From Neochlamydia sp. AcF84 (GTDB lineage Bacteria > Chlamydiota > Chlamydiia > Chlamydiales > Parachlamydiaceae): a stretch of DNA of 64,000 bases. The DNA lies in NCBI RefSeq assembly GCF_011087585.1, contig NZ_VJOT01000040.1, positions 1 to 64,000 on the forward strand, written 5' to 3'. The notes below the pieces were generated by a model that was given only the letters and a program-made list of their open reading frames with translations, did no database searches and was not told where the DNA came from. Below are positions 56,951-64,000 of this stretch, piece after piece. Each line of letters opens with the position of its first letter. The stretch's first letter is position 1. The position numbers and the translations under genes were made by a program.

Positions 56951-58738
56951 ATGGTTACTTATCGCCGCACATTTAATTGTGGCAGCTTACGAAAAGAAAA
57001 TATTGGGCAGGCGGTTACCTTGGCCGGATGGGTTCATCGTCGCCGGGATCATGGAGGCTTAATATTTATTGATTTGCGTGATCGATTTGGCCTTACCCAG
57101 CTGGTTTTTGATCCTGAAAAAAATCCTCAAGCTCATAGGGATAGCGAAAAGCTACGCTCAGAGTATGTTATCGCCATTCAAGGAACAGTTATCCCCCGGC
57201 AAGAAGGCATGGCAAATTTAAAGCTTTCCACAGGGGAAATTGAAGTGCAAGTTCTTACAATTGAATTGCTTTCTAAAGCCAAGACACCTCCTTTTTCTAT
57301 CTGCGATGAACAGATTGAAGTGAATGAGGAATTACGTCTTAAATATCGCTACCTTGATATTCGACGTGGTGAGATCGCCAACAGGCTTGTTAAAAGGCAT
57401 CAAGCGATGTTAGCGACAAGGCATTATCTGGATGAAAATGGATTCCTTGAAATTTCTACCCCACTTTTAGGAAAATCCACCCCTGAAGGAGCCCGCGATT
57501 ATTTAGTCCCTTCTCGCATTTACCCTGGGTCCTTCTTTGCTCTTCCTCAGTCTCCGCAGATATTTAAGCAGCTATTAATGGTAGCTGGCATGGATCGTTA
57601 TTTTCAGATAGCCCCTTGTTTTCGTGATGAAGATCTACGTGCAGATCGCCAGCCAGAGTTTACCCAAATAGACCTAGAAATGAGCTTCGGAACAGCAGAA
57701 GATCTCATCCCTCTCATTGAAGGCTTATTAAATAAAATTTTTAAAGCTTGTAATGAAATGGATATTCCTATGGGTTTTCGCCGTCTTTCCCATCAAGAAT
57801 GCCTGAAACGTTTCGGCACCGATCGTCCAGATATGCGTTTTGGCATGGAACTAGTTGAGCTGCAAGACCTGGCTGCCCAATCGACCTTTGCTGTTTTTCA
57901 AGAGCAAATCAACGGTGGAGGCACGGTAAAAGGTTTATGTGTTAAAGGCGGCCAGGATATTTCGCGTAAAAACATCGATGAATATACTGATTTTGTGGGA
58001 CGTCTAGGAGTAAAAGGGCTCGCTTGGATGAAAATGCAAGAAGGAACATTATCCTCCAGCATTGCCAAGTTTTTCTCTAAGGAGCTGCAGAAAGAACTTA
58101 TTCAAAGAATGGGCATGGAAAATGGCGATCTTCTTTTCATGATCGCCGATTCTAAATCTCGTACTAACCAAGCATTAGACCATCTAAGGCGACGATTGAG
58201 TCGAGACAGAAATTTAATTAAACCCCATCAGCTAGAATTTTTATGGGTGACAGATTTTCCCCTATTTGCTTGGGATGAAGACAACCAACGGTTAGTCAGT
58301 GAACATCATCCTTTTACCTCCCCTCATCCAGATGATTTGCCTCTATTAGATACAGATCCATTAGCGGTACGTTCATCAGGCTATGATATTGTGCTTAACG
58401 GCTATGAAATTGGAGGAGGCTCTCAGCGCATTCATAATAGTGACTTGCAAAAGAAAATATTTGAGCTTCTCAAATTATCCGCCGAAGAGCTAAAAATTAA
58501 ATTTGGATTTTTTCTTGAGGCTCTTAGCTATGGAACTCCTCCCCATTTAGGAATCGCTCTAGGATTAGACCGCATTGTTATGATCCTAAGCCAAACAGAA
58601 AACATTCGTGATGTGATCGCTTTCCCTAAAACTCAAAAAGCTAGCGATTTAATGCTTGAATGTCCTGCAAACGTTTCCTCTGAGCAATTAAAAGATCTTA
58701 AATTAACCATCGAAGAACCTGGATTTTCGTGGACATAA
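56951..58738 (+). CDS. aspS: Aspartyl-tRNA synthetase
   Basis: The 595-residue bacterial-type enzyme has the N-terminal OB fold (GWVHRRRDHGGLIFIDLRDR), class II motif 2 FRDEDLRADRQPEFTQID, the GAD insertion domain in the middle and motif 3 GLDRIVM near the C-terminus. Length is normal. Because Chlamydiae usually have GatCAB it could be the non-discriminating form charging tRNA-Asn too. It is co-transcribed with hisS (9 bp gap). Confidence 0.97.
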   Translation: MVTYRRTFNCGSLRKENIGQAVTLAGWVHRRRDHGGLIFIDLRDRFGLTQLVFDPEKNPQAHRDSEKLRSEYVIAIQGTVIPRQEGMANLKLSTGEIEVQVLTIELLSKAKTPPFSICDEQIEVNEELRLKYRYLDIRRGEIANRLVKRHQAMLATRHYLDENGFLEISTPLLGKSTPEGARDYLVPSRIYPGSFFALPQSPQIFKQLLMVAGMDRYFQIAPCFRDEDLRADRQPEFTQIDLEMSFGTAEDLIPLIEGLLNKIFKACNEMDIPMGFRRLSHQECLKRFGTDRPDMRFGMELVELQDLAAQSTFAVFQEQINGGGTVKGLCVKGGQDISRKNIDEYTDFVGRLGVKGLAWMKMQEGTLSSSIAKFFSKELQKELIQRMGMENGDLLFMIADSKSRTNQALDHLRRRLSRDRNLIKPHQLEFLWVTDFPLFAWDEDNQRLVSEHHPFTSPHPDDLPLLDTDPLAVRSSGYDIVLNGYEIGGGSQRIHNSDLQKKIFELLKLSAEELKIKFGFFLEALSYGTPPHLGIALGLDRIVMILSQTENIRDVIAFPKTQKASDLMLECPANVSSEQLKDLKLTIEEPGFSWT

Positions 58739-58796
58739 TTTAGGTAATTAACCTAACGTGTTGTATATTCAAAAAGAATGGAGGTTTGATCGCGCT

Positions 58797-59615
58797 ATGC
58801 TAAATAAAACAAAACTTTTAACTTTGGCCGGTATTAGTACCGCTCTTATACTAGGAACTTTAGTTGCTCATGAAGATACAACGTCTCATTCAGCGAAAAA
58901 CTCTCTTCCTAATGCCAATAGCCACGCCAGTTCTACTACTGAAGTCGACATGAAAAAGCTATCTGAAGCTTTTGGTCACTTCATCGGCAAAAACTTAAAA
59001 AGCCCTGGGGTAGCCTTTGATTTAGATAGCATTATCAAAGGCATGCGTGATGGAGCAGAAGGTAAGGCTGGACCCATGAGCGATCAAGAATATGAAGCTC
59101 TTATGTTTAAAGTGCAAGAGCAGGCTTTTGCCAAGTTATCAGAGGATAATTTGAAAGCTGCGGAAGCTTTTATGGCAAAAAATGCTCAAGAAACTAATGT
59201 ACAAACAATTGTGCCAGGAAAACTGCAATACATAATCCTACAAGAAGGCACTGGCACGGCTGTAGATGAGCATGGAACTCCTAGTATTAACTATACGGCC
59301 AAATATATTGATGGAACTGTTTTCGATAGTTCTGAAGCCACAGGAGGACCGGTCACCATTCCCTTAGACCAGACAACCGCAGGTTTTAGCAAAGGAATCA
59401 ATGGAATGAAGGAAGGCGAAAAACGACGTTTATTTGTCCATCCAGATCTAGGATTTGGTAAAACAGGCCAGCTACCCCCCAATTCAGCTATTATTTTTGA
59501 AGTTGAGGTAGTAAAAGCTAAAGGAGATACAAAAAATTTGAAAGATATCCCTGAGGCCACTGAGGAAGAAATGCTTTTACTTGAAGAAAGCGAAGCAACC
59601 GACTCAAAAAAATAA
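58797..59615 (+). CDS. mip: FKBP-type peptidyl-prolyl isomerase, Mip-like
   Basis: The start ATG at 58797 gives a 272-residue exported protein with signal MLNKTKLLTLAGISTALILG; a longer frame from 58758 lacks a sensible leader. The mature protein has the Mip N-terminal helical dimerisation part (SEAFGHFIGKNLK, FAKLSEDNLKAAEAFMAKN) and the FKBP domain (INYTAKYIDGTVFDSS, LPPNSAIIFEVEVVKAKG). Mip assists folding of envelope proteins and infection. It is next to aspS, as in Chlamydia, and ends in an acidic tail. Confidence 0.93.
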   Translation: MLNKTKLLTLAGISTALILGTLVAHEDTTSHSAKNSLPNANSHASSTTEVDMKKLSEAFGHFIGKNLKSPGVAFDLDSIIKGMRDGAEGKAGPMSDQEYEALMFKVQEQAFAKLSEDNLKAAEAFMAKNAQETNVQTIVPGKLQYIILQEGTGTAVDEHGTPSINYTAKYIDGTVFDSSEATGGPVTIPLDQTTAGFSKGINGMKEGEKRRLFVHPDLGFGKTGQLPPNSAIIFEVEVVKAKGDTKNLKDIPEATEEEMLLLEESEATDSKK

Positions 59616-59626
59616 ATTTATAAAAT

Positions 59627-59663
59627 AAAAAGGCTGCATAGCAGTAAATATGCAGCCTTTTTA
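59627..59663 (+). terminator. Rho-independent terminator after mip
   Basis: AAAAAGGCTGCATA and TATGCAGCCTTTTT form a perfect 14 bp inverted repeat with loop GCAGTAAA, ending in TTTTT. An ATG at 59650 lies inside its right arm, which argues against that codon being the trmL start. Confidence 0.92.
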
Positions 59664-59691
59664 CATCTTCTACCCTCTATATTTATATCCT

Positions 59692-60159
59692 GTGAAAGTA
59701 GTTCTTTATCAACCCTGCATCCCTCAAAATACTGGCAATATTGTACGCACATGCGCAGTAACTGGCAACGACCTTGTTCTAATTCCCCCCTTGGGGTTTA
59801 GTATAAGTGATCGATGGCTCAAAAGATCGGGTTTAGATTATTGGGAAGGCGTCAATGTTCAACTTATTGAAAACCTAGAGGAGCTGCTAGAAAGTTCTTG
59901 CCACTCTTTTACTTTTTTCTCTAGTAAGGCCACCCGTTTACATACGGAAGTGAACTATCAAGCTAATGATTATCTTATTTTCGGTTCTGAAACAGCAGGA
60001 TTACCGCCTATCTTTTTCCAAAAATGGCCAGAGCGCTTTGTACGCATTCCTATGATTGAGGGAGTGCGTTGCTTAAATCTAGCCACTTCCGTAGGAATAG
60101 CTGTCTATGAAGCTTGGAGGCAAAATCATTTTAAGCAAGCAAAAGACAAAAAAAATTAA
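59692..60159 (+). CDS. trmL: tRNA (cytidine/uridine-34 2'-O)-methyltransferase TrmL (SpoU family)
   Basis: The SPOUT enzyme (155 residues) methylates the wobble base of tRNA-Leu. The GTG at 59692 begins VKVVLYQPCIPQNTGNIVRT, the standard N-terminus; a longer frame from the ATG at 59650 would start within the terminator stem. Motifs IFGSETAGLPP and PMIEGVRCLNLATSVGIAVYEAW form the SAM-binding knot. It is the first gene after mip and is convergent with trxA. Confidence 0.93.
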   Translation: MKVVLYQPCIPQNTGNIVRTCAVTGNDLVLIPPLGFSISDRWLKRSGLDYWEGVNVQLIENLEELLESSCHSFTFFSSKATRLHTEVNYQANDYLIFGSETAGLPPIFFQKWPERFVRIPMIEGVRCLNLATSVGIAVYEAWRQNHFKQAKDKKN

Positions 60160-60277
60160 TTAGGCTAGAGCGCGAGCCTTTTTGCCTTACAGGGCAAAAG
60201 GGCCCCCACTAAAGTGGTCTGCTTTACTCTTTTCTACCTAAACGAATAGATGAGCTACACCTACCCTCTTTTAAAAT

Positions 60278-60598
60278 TTAAAGGCTCACCGTAATAGCCT
60301 CTTTAAGATCTTGTTTAGATTTTACTCCTACAAAGCGTTTAATTTCCTTGCCTTCTTTAAAAACGATAAGTGTAGGGATAGAAGTTACACCATATTGAGC
60401 TGTAACTTTTTGAGCTTTTTCAATATCTACCTTAGCGATAGTAGCTTGTTCGGCCAGCTCTCCTGCTAATTCTTCAATTATAGGGGCTATCATCTTACAA
60501 GGACCACACCAATCAGCAAAGAAATCTACCAAAGTCACGCCTGTTGCTATAGTGGTTCCAAAGTTATCATCATCTAAATGCTTTAAATGTTCTGACAT
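60278..60598 (-). CDS. trxA: Thioredoxin
   Basis: The 106-residue protein carries the active site FADWCGPCKMIAP with the redox cysteines at 31 and 34, and the cis-Pro segment GVTSIPTLIVFKEG. Length is standard. AAGGAG lies 7 bases before the ATG. It reduces disulfides in cytosolic proteins such as ribonucleotide reductase. Confidence 0.97.
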   Translation of the reverse strand: MSEHLKHLDDDNFGTTIATGVTLVDFFADWCGPCKMIAPIIEELAGELAEQATIAKVDIEKAQKVTAQYGVTSIPTLIVFKEGKEIKRFVGVKSKQDLKEAITVSL

Positions 60599-61396
60599 GC
60601 AATTCTCCTTAAAATGTATGGCATCTTCAAATGTATCTTATCCTATGCTGTTATTTTTGAGCGAGGTTCAAAAAAAAGATTACAAGAGAATTTTTTTATA
60701 AAGCAAGAGCATTAAAAAACTTAAATTTCTTTAATGGATAAAAGCTTTAGCTCTTAAAAGTATAGGTAGCCTTCATAATTAGAAGGTATTGTTCGCTTAG
60801 AGCTTTGGACTTGTCTACTTTAAGAGAATGAGGGCTGCTTATCTTAAGGGCTTCTCTTCTACATTTTCTTTTGCTGAGGACAACTTACGGGCTTTTTTGC
60901 CAAAAAATTCACAGTAAGCGGGAGTGTTTTTTTTCAAAATGAGAAGTAAATATCATTAAAAATTTTAAGATTTTATTTAATCTTTAAAAGCTTTCTTCGT
61001 AAAAAGTTTTCCCTTCTCTTAAAAACACAAAAAAGCCTCTTATCAGGGTGGAGAGATTACTTATCACCTTTGTTATGCATTTTTTTTAATTTTTGATTAA
61101 AAACTTCATAAAATTTAAGCATTAACTTTTTTAATGCCTTAGGACTTCACAGCTTAAATGGCAATGAAGGAGTGTATCCTTAAATTTTGCTTAAGTAAAG
61201 GCACCTAATCATCCCGCCATCTTATAAAGCTGAAAAAACAGGCTTCTTATGGCTAGCTTAGCTATATAGACAAAGCAGCGAAAGGCTTTTTATGATTTTT
61301 AAATTCCTTTAATCCAATCTTTAAATTCAAAAGATATATGTTGAGTTTTACAAAAGCTTTCATTATTATCTTTTCAACCGTTTGGTGGCCATTTTA
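60599..61396. other. Spacer upstream of the PTP-like gene
   Basis: About 800 bp of A+T-rich DNA with no convincing gene or RNA. It should contain the divergent promoters of trxA and the PTP-like gene. Confidence 0.45.
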
Positions 61397-62341
61397 ATGA
61401 TATCAGAACGTATATTTACGCTTATTCATCTTACTTGTTTCCTACTTTCCTTCACCTTAAGTGCTAATGAGGATAGGTTAATGCCCATAAAAGAAATCCC
61501 TTTAATCCTTAATATGGAGAATTTAGAAGATCTTCCCAAAAATTTTCGGATGACTACGCCCTGTTATCTAGCTAAGCACAGCAATCCTTCTCTTCCCTCA
61601 GTCGAGGGTCTTCTCAATTTAAATGCTTCGGCAAGCGGACAGTTTTCGGCAAATGGCCTTCTTCAAATTTTAAAGACTATTCCTTATAACCGCATTATGG
61701 TTATTGATTTACGTGAAGAATCCCATGGTTTTATCAATGGCATGGCAGTGAGCTGGTATGGCGAGAGAAACTGGCATAATAAAGAAAAAACTTTTGAAGA
61801 AATTCAGTGGGATGAAAATGAAAGATTGCAAAAGCTGTTAAGAAATAAGCAGGTGCATCTTCATGACAAATATACTTTTAATCCTTCCTCTACTGTGCAT
61901 GTTAAAGAAGTTTATACAGAGAATGATTTAATCTGCAAAATGGGAATTCACCATGTACGCCTTCCGTTGACCGATCATGTTAAACCTGGCGATGAGCAAG
62001 TCGATCGTTTCATCGAACTTATAAAGGCTTATCATTTGACCCCCGAAAATCCTGGTTACTGGCTCCACTTTCATTGTGCTGCGGGTAGAGGGCGAAGCAC
62101 AGCCTTGATTGCTATGTACGACATGATCCGCAATGCTTCAAAGGTTTCTTTCAAAGATATCCTTAAACGCCATGCCCTGATTGGAGGCAAAGATTTAACA
62201 GTGCCTTTTGAAGTAAACGACTGGAGATACCCTTACCATTTTGAAAGGCTGGAGTTTATGAAAAATTTTTATAAATATTGCCTAGACAATCCTAACCTCG
62301 AGCAAAAGTGGTCCTCTTGGATTAGTAAACTAAAATATTAA
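61397..62341 (+). CDS. Secreted PTP-like inositol polyphosphatase (phytase-like)
   Basis: From the ATG at 61397 (a TTG five codons earlier is also possible) the 314-residue product has a signal-peptide-like N-terminus (RIFTLIHLTCFLLSFTLSA). The phosphatase loop HCAAGRGRST gives the nucleophilic Cys 227 and Arg 233, and the preceding LPLTDHVKPGDEQVD supplies a likely general acid (Asp 193). The segment LREESHGFINGMAVSWYG, followed by NWHN, is characteristic of PTP-like phytases (cysteine phosphatases dephosphorylating inositol phosphates, seen in some intracellular pathogens). The substrate is unproven; it could act on host phosphoinositides or proteins. Confidence 0.82.
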   Translation: MISERIFTLIHLTCFLLSFTLSANEDRLMPIKEIPLILNMENLEDLPKNFRMTTPCYLAKHSNPSLPSVEGLLNLNASASGQFSANGLLQILKTIPYNRIMVIDLREESHGFINGMAVSWYGERNWHNKEKTFEEIQWDENERLQKLLRNKQVHLHDKYTFNPSSTVHVKEVYTENDLICKMGIHHVRLPLTDHVKPGDEQVDRFIELIKAYHLTPENPGYWLHFHCAAGRGRSTALIAMYDMIRNASKVSFKDILKRHALIGGKDLTVPFEVNDWRYPYHFERLEFMKNFYKYCLDNPNLEQKWSSWISKLKY

Positions 62342-62363
62342 CCCCCTTTTCCTTAATTTTAAT

Positions 62364-63326
62364 ATGTCACACTCCCTACCTTATCTTGTCTTAGCCTATT
62401 ACCATTTTCCCCATTTACCTGATCCACACGCAGAAGTAACCGCCCATAAAAAGTTCTTTGAGGGACGCGATGTCACTTGCCGTATATATATTTCAGAAAA
62501 TGGAATTAACGGCCAAATGTCAGCCTCTCGGGAAGATGGCCAAGCTTATATGGATTGGATGCATGCTAGGCCAGAATTTAAGGACATGCATTTTAAGCTT
62601 CATGAGTACCATGAACACGCTTTTCCGCGCTGTACTGTCAAATATCGCAAGCAACTGGTAGCTGTGGATGAAAGAATAGATTTGAGTAAGCGCGGTGAAC
62701 ATGTCTCCCCTCAACGATGGAAAGAGATGCTGGAAAAAAAAGACGACCATATTCTCATTGATGTAAGGAATGATTATGAGTGGAAAGTTGGCCACTTTGA
62801 AGGAGCAGAACTTCCTCCTTGTGAAACCTTTAAAGATTTCAAACATTACGTCGAAGATCTTAAAGAGAAAATAGATCCTCAAAAAACTCCCGTGATGATG
62901 TACTGCACCGGAGGAATTCGCTGCGAACTTTATTCTTCCATCCTTATTAAACAAGGTTTTGATAAAGTTTATCAATTAGAAGGAGGCATCATCAATTATG
63001 GTTTACAAGAAGGTAGCGATTATTGGTTAGGCAAACTTTTCGTCTTTGATGATCGCTTGACTGTACCTATCAGCAAGGAAGAGACAAAGACTATCGCCAC
63101 CTGCCATCATTGTAACCAACCTTGTGATACCTATTTAAATTGTGCCAATATGGATTGTAACGATTTATTTATATGTTGTAATGAATGTTCAAAAAAGTAT
63201 TTAGGGTGTTGCCAAGAGCAGTGTCAACAGGCGGAACGAGTACGTCCTTTTCAAGAAGATAGACCGCATAAACCTTTTAGGAAAAAGCATAAATATATAA
63301 ATATAGCTTCTAACACTCCCAAATAG
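62364..63326 (+). CDS. trhO: tRNA uridine-34 hydroxylase TrhO (rhodanese-related)
   Basis: The 320-residue protein carries an N-terminal acylphosphatase-like domain (YHFPHLPDPHAEV; RIYISENGINGQMS), a rhodanese domain with active-site Cys 181 in MMYCTGGIRCELY, and a C-terminal cysteine-rich zinc-binding tail (ATCHHCNQPC, NCANMDCNDLFICC). TrhO forms 5-hydroxyuridine at position 34 of tRNAs. It lies 22 bp after the PTP-like gene on the same strand, so they may be co-transcribed. Confidence 0.93.
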   Translation: MSHSLPYLVLAYYHFPHLPDPHAEVTAHKKFFEGRDVTCRIYISENGINGQMSASREDGQAYMDWMHARPEFKDMHFKLHEYHEHAFPRCTVKYRKQLVAVDERIDLSKRGEHVSPQRWKEMLEKKDDHILIDVRNDYEWKVGHFEGAELPPCETFKDFKHYVEDLKEKIDPQKTPVMMYCTGGIRCELYSSILIKQGFDKVYQLEGGIINYGLQEGSDYWLGKLFVFDDRLTVPISKEETKTIATCHHCNQPCDTYLNCANMDCNDLFICCNECSKKYLGCCQEQCQQAERVRPFQEDRPHKPFRKKHKYINIASNTPK

Positions 63327-63407
63327 GCTTTAAATAAATATAAACGCTTGAAGGCTTGAACTTATTTATATATATTTTATTCATAAGCTAGGAATGAAGG
63401 GAAATGC

Positions 63408-64000
63408 CTAGATTTTCTCTTTATTTTCCAGGCAATATCTAATAAGGCTTAGCATACGCTTTTGCGTTTCTTCTAGTACGACTGTCAAGCCAGGTTTAAT
63501 ACCTTTTTCTGACAGTTCAAAAGCTTTCATGGTATTGCAGATGCGGCCATCTAGGCGTATACCAATGCCCTTAAGGCCTACCATATTGCCCCAATCGCCA
63601 AACATCTCTAACGTCATTTCGCAAGCAGTAATCATAAAAATAACTTGTTTCTCAGGATAATGATGGACGATTTCAAAGATTTTTCCTCCTATATAATGAA
63701 TAGTAGGAATAAATAAAGGGATAATCGTCTCTTTTTTAGAGGCATGGACCGCTTTACCAATAAAACATTGTTGGCAGACAGCATGGGCAGGATCATGAAT
63801 ACATTGATCGGTGAAACGGCCAGATGGGCATTCAAAAGGTTTATGGCAATAAGAAAACCCTAAAACTAGTAAAGTGTTAGGCTGTTTTAACAGCATTTTA
63901 AACTGTTCTTCATCCTGAAGGCCATAATAAAAGAAATCGCCTTCTTTTTTATAGGGCTTAGGCTTTAAAATAGATTTTAAAAAGGCCCATCCATATTTTA
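63408..64000 (-). CDS. Cysteine-rich conserved protein, runs off the right edge
   Basis: The minus-strand frame is open to the end of the window: codons before the internal ATG at 63896 continue as KPKPYKKEGDFFYYGLQDEE, so the true start is outside. The visible ~197 residues contain FSYCHKPFECPSGRFTDQC, HAVCQQCFIGKAVHA, ITACEMTLEMFGDWG, and a C-terminal helix. The several Cys suggest a metal or iron-sulfur site; the pattern is reminiscent of DUF116-type proteins. Function unknown. Confidence 0.55.
   Translation of the reverse strand, partial: KYGWAFLKSILKPKPYKKEGDFFYYGLQDEEQFKMLLKQPNTLLVLGFSYCHKPFECPSGRFTDQCIHDPAHAVCQQCFIGKAVHASKKETIIPLFIPTIHYIGGKIFEIVHHYPEKQVIFMITACEMTLEMFGDWGNMVGLKGIGIRLDGRICNTMKAFELSEKGIKPGLTVVLEETQKRMLSLIRYCLENKEKI

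Noticed and set aside
60178-60198. Hairpin TTTTGCC/GGCAAAA between trmL and trxA as a terminator
   Set aside because: Stem of 7 bp but followed by G/C-rich sequence on both strands, so not called.

Overview
The window looks like a chromosomal piece of an amoeba-associated (environmental) member of the Chlamydiae, most likely Parachlamydiaceae (Neochlamydia, Parachlamydia or Protochlamydia type). This rests on gene content and order. There is an LL-diaminopimelate aminotransferase beside aspartate-semialdehyde dehydrogenase. There is a UhpC-type hexose-phosphate transporter. The run trxA, trmL, mip, aspS, hisS, uhpC, dnaE, bamD-like, lptE-like matches, from memory, the order in Chlamydia trachomatis. 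The DNA is A+T-rich, spacers are long, and insertion-sequence debris and proteins with eukaryote-like domains are frequent. No rRNA or CRISPR was seen. One tRNA (Leu, anticodon UAG) is present.

Layout. 1-3.6 kb is an accessory graveyard: the end of an IS5-type transposase, a higBA toxin-antitoxin pair with a broken toxin and an intact antitoxin, a twice-frameshifted GNAT acetyltransferase, a second orphan antitoxin-like regulator and a possible recombinase remnant, then tRNA-Leu. 3.8-8.7 kb has an M16-type peptidase homologue without the zinc motif, a small membrane protein and a TPR protein. 9.0-14.6 kb is a tight four-gene DNA-repair operon (MBL-fold exonuclease, ATP-dependent DNA ligase, Lhr-like helicase, PdeM phosphoesterase). 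14.8-24.3 kb is a host-interaction island: an F-box/nucleotidyltransferase/17-TPR protein, an ISAs1 transposase relic, an exonuclease-endonuclease-phosphatase family protein and an NB-ARC/TPR ATPase. 24.6-28.9 kb holds typA, mgtE and a methyltransferase.

29-41 kb mixes a secreted LURP-one-like protein, small membrane proteins, a chlamydial membrane protein with two compensating frameshifts, brnQ, dapL-asd, a 2-oxoglutarate/iron oxygenase and a large LOG-domain protein. Two ~165 bp miniature elements with 8 bp target duplications lie here; their termini match those of the complete IS66-type element at 41.1-42.7 kb. 42.9-60.6 kb is the conserved chlamydial block, interrupted between uhpC and hisS by two extra genes: an FHA-domain single-pass membrane protein and a proline-rich protein whose C-terminus reads like a eukaryotic WASP VCA module (WH2, central helix, acidic tail with Trp). 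61.4-64 kb has a secreted PTP-like inositol-phosphatase, trhO, and a cysteine-rich protein running off the right edge.

The most notable content is a set of candidate host-directed proteins: the WASP-like protein (actin nucleation through Arp2/3), the F-box protein (host SCF ubiquitin ligase), the PTP-like phytase, the EEP-family protein and the NB-ARC protein. The miniature IS66-derived elements are the clearest undescribed DNA structures. Functions are inferred from motifs by eye; no database search was run.
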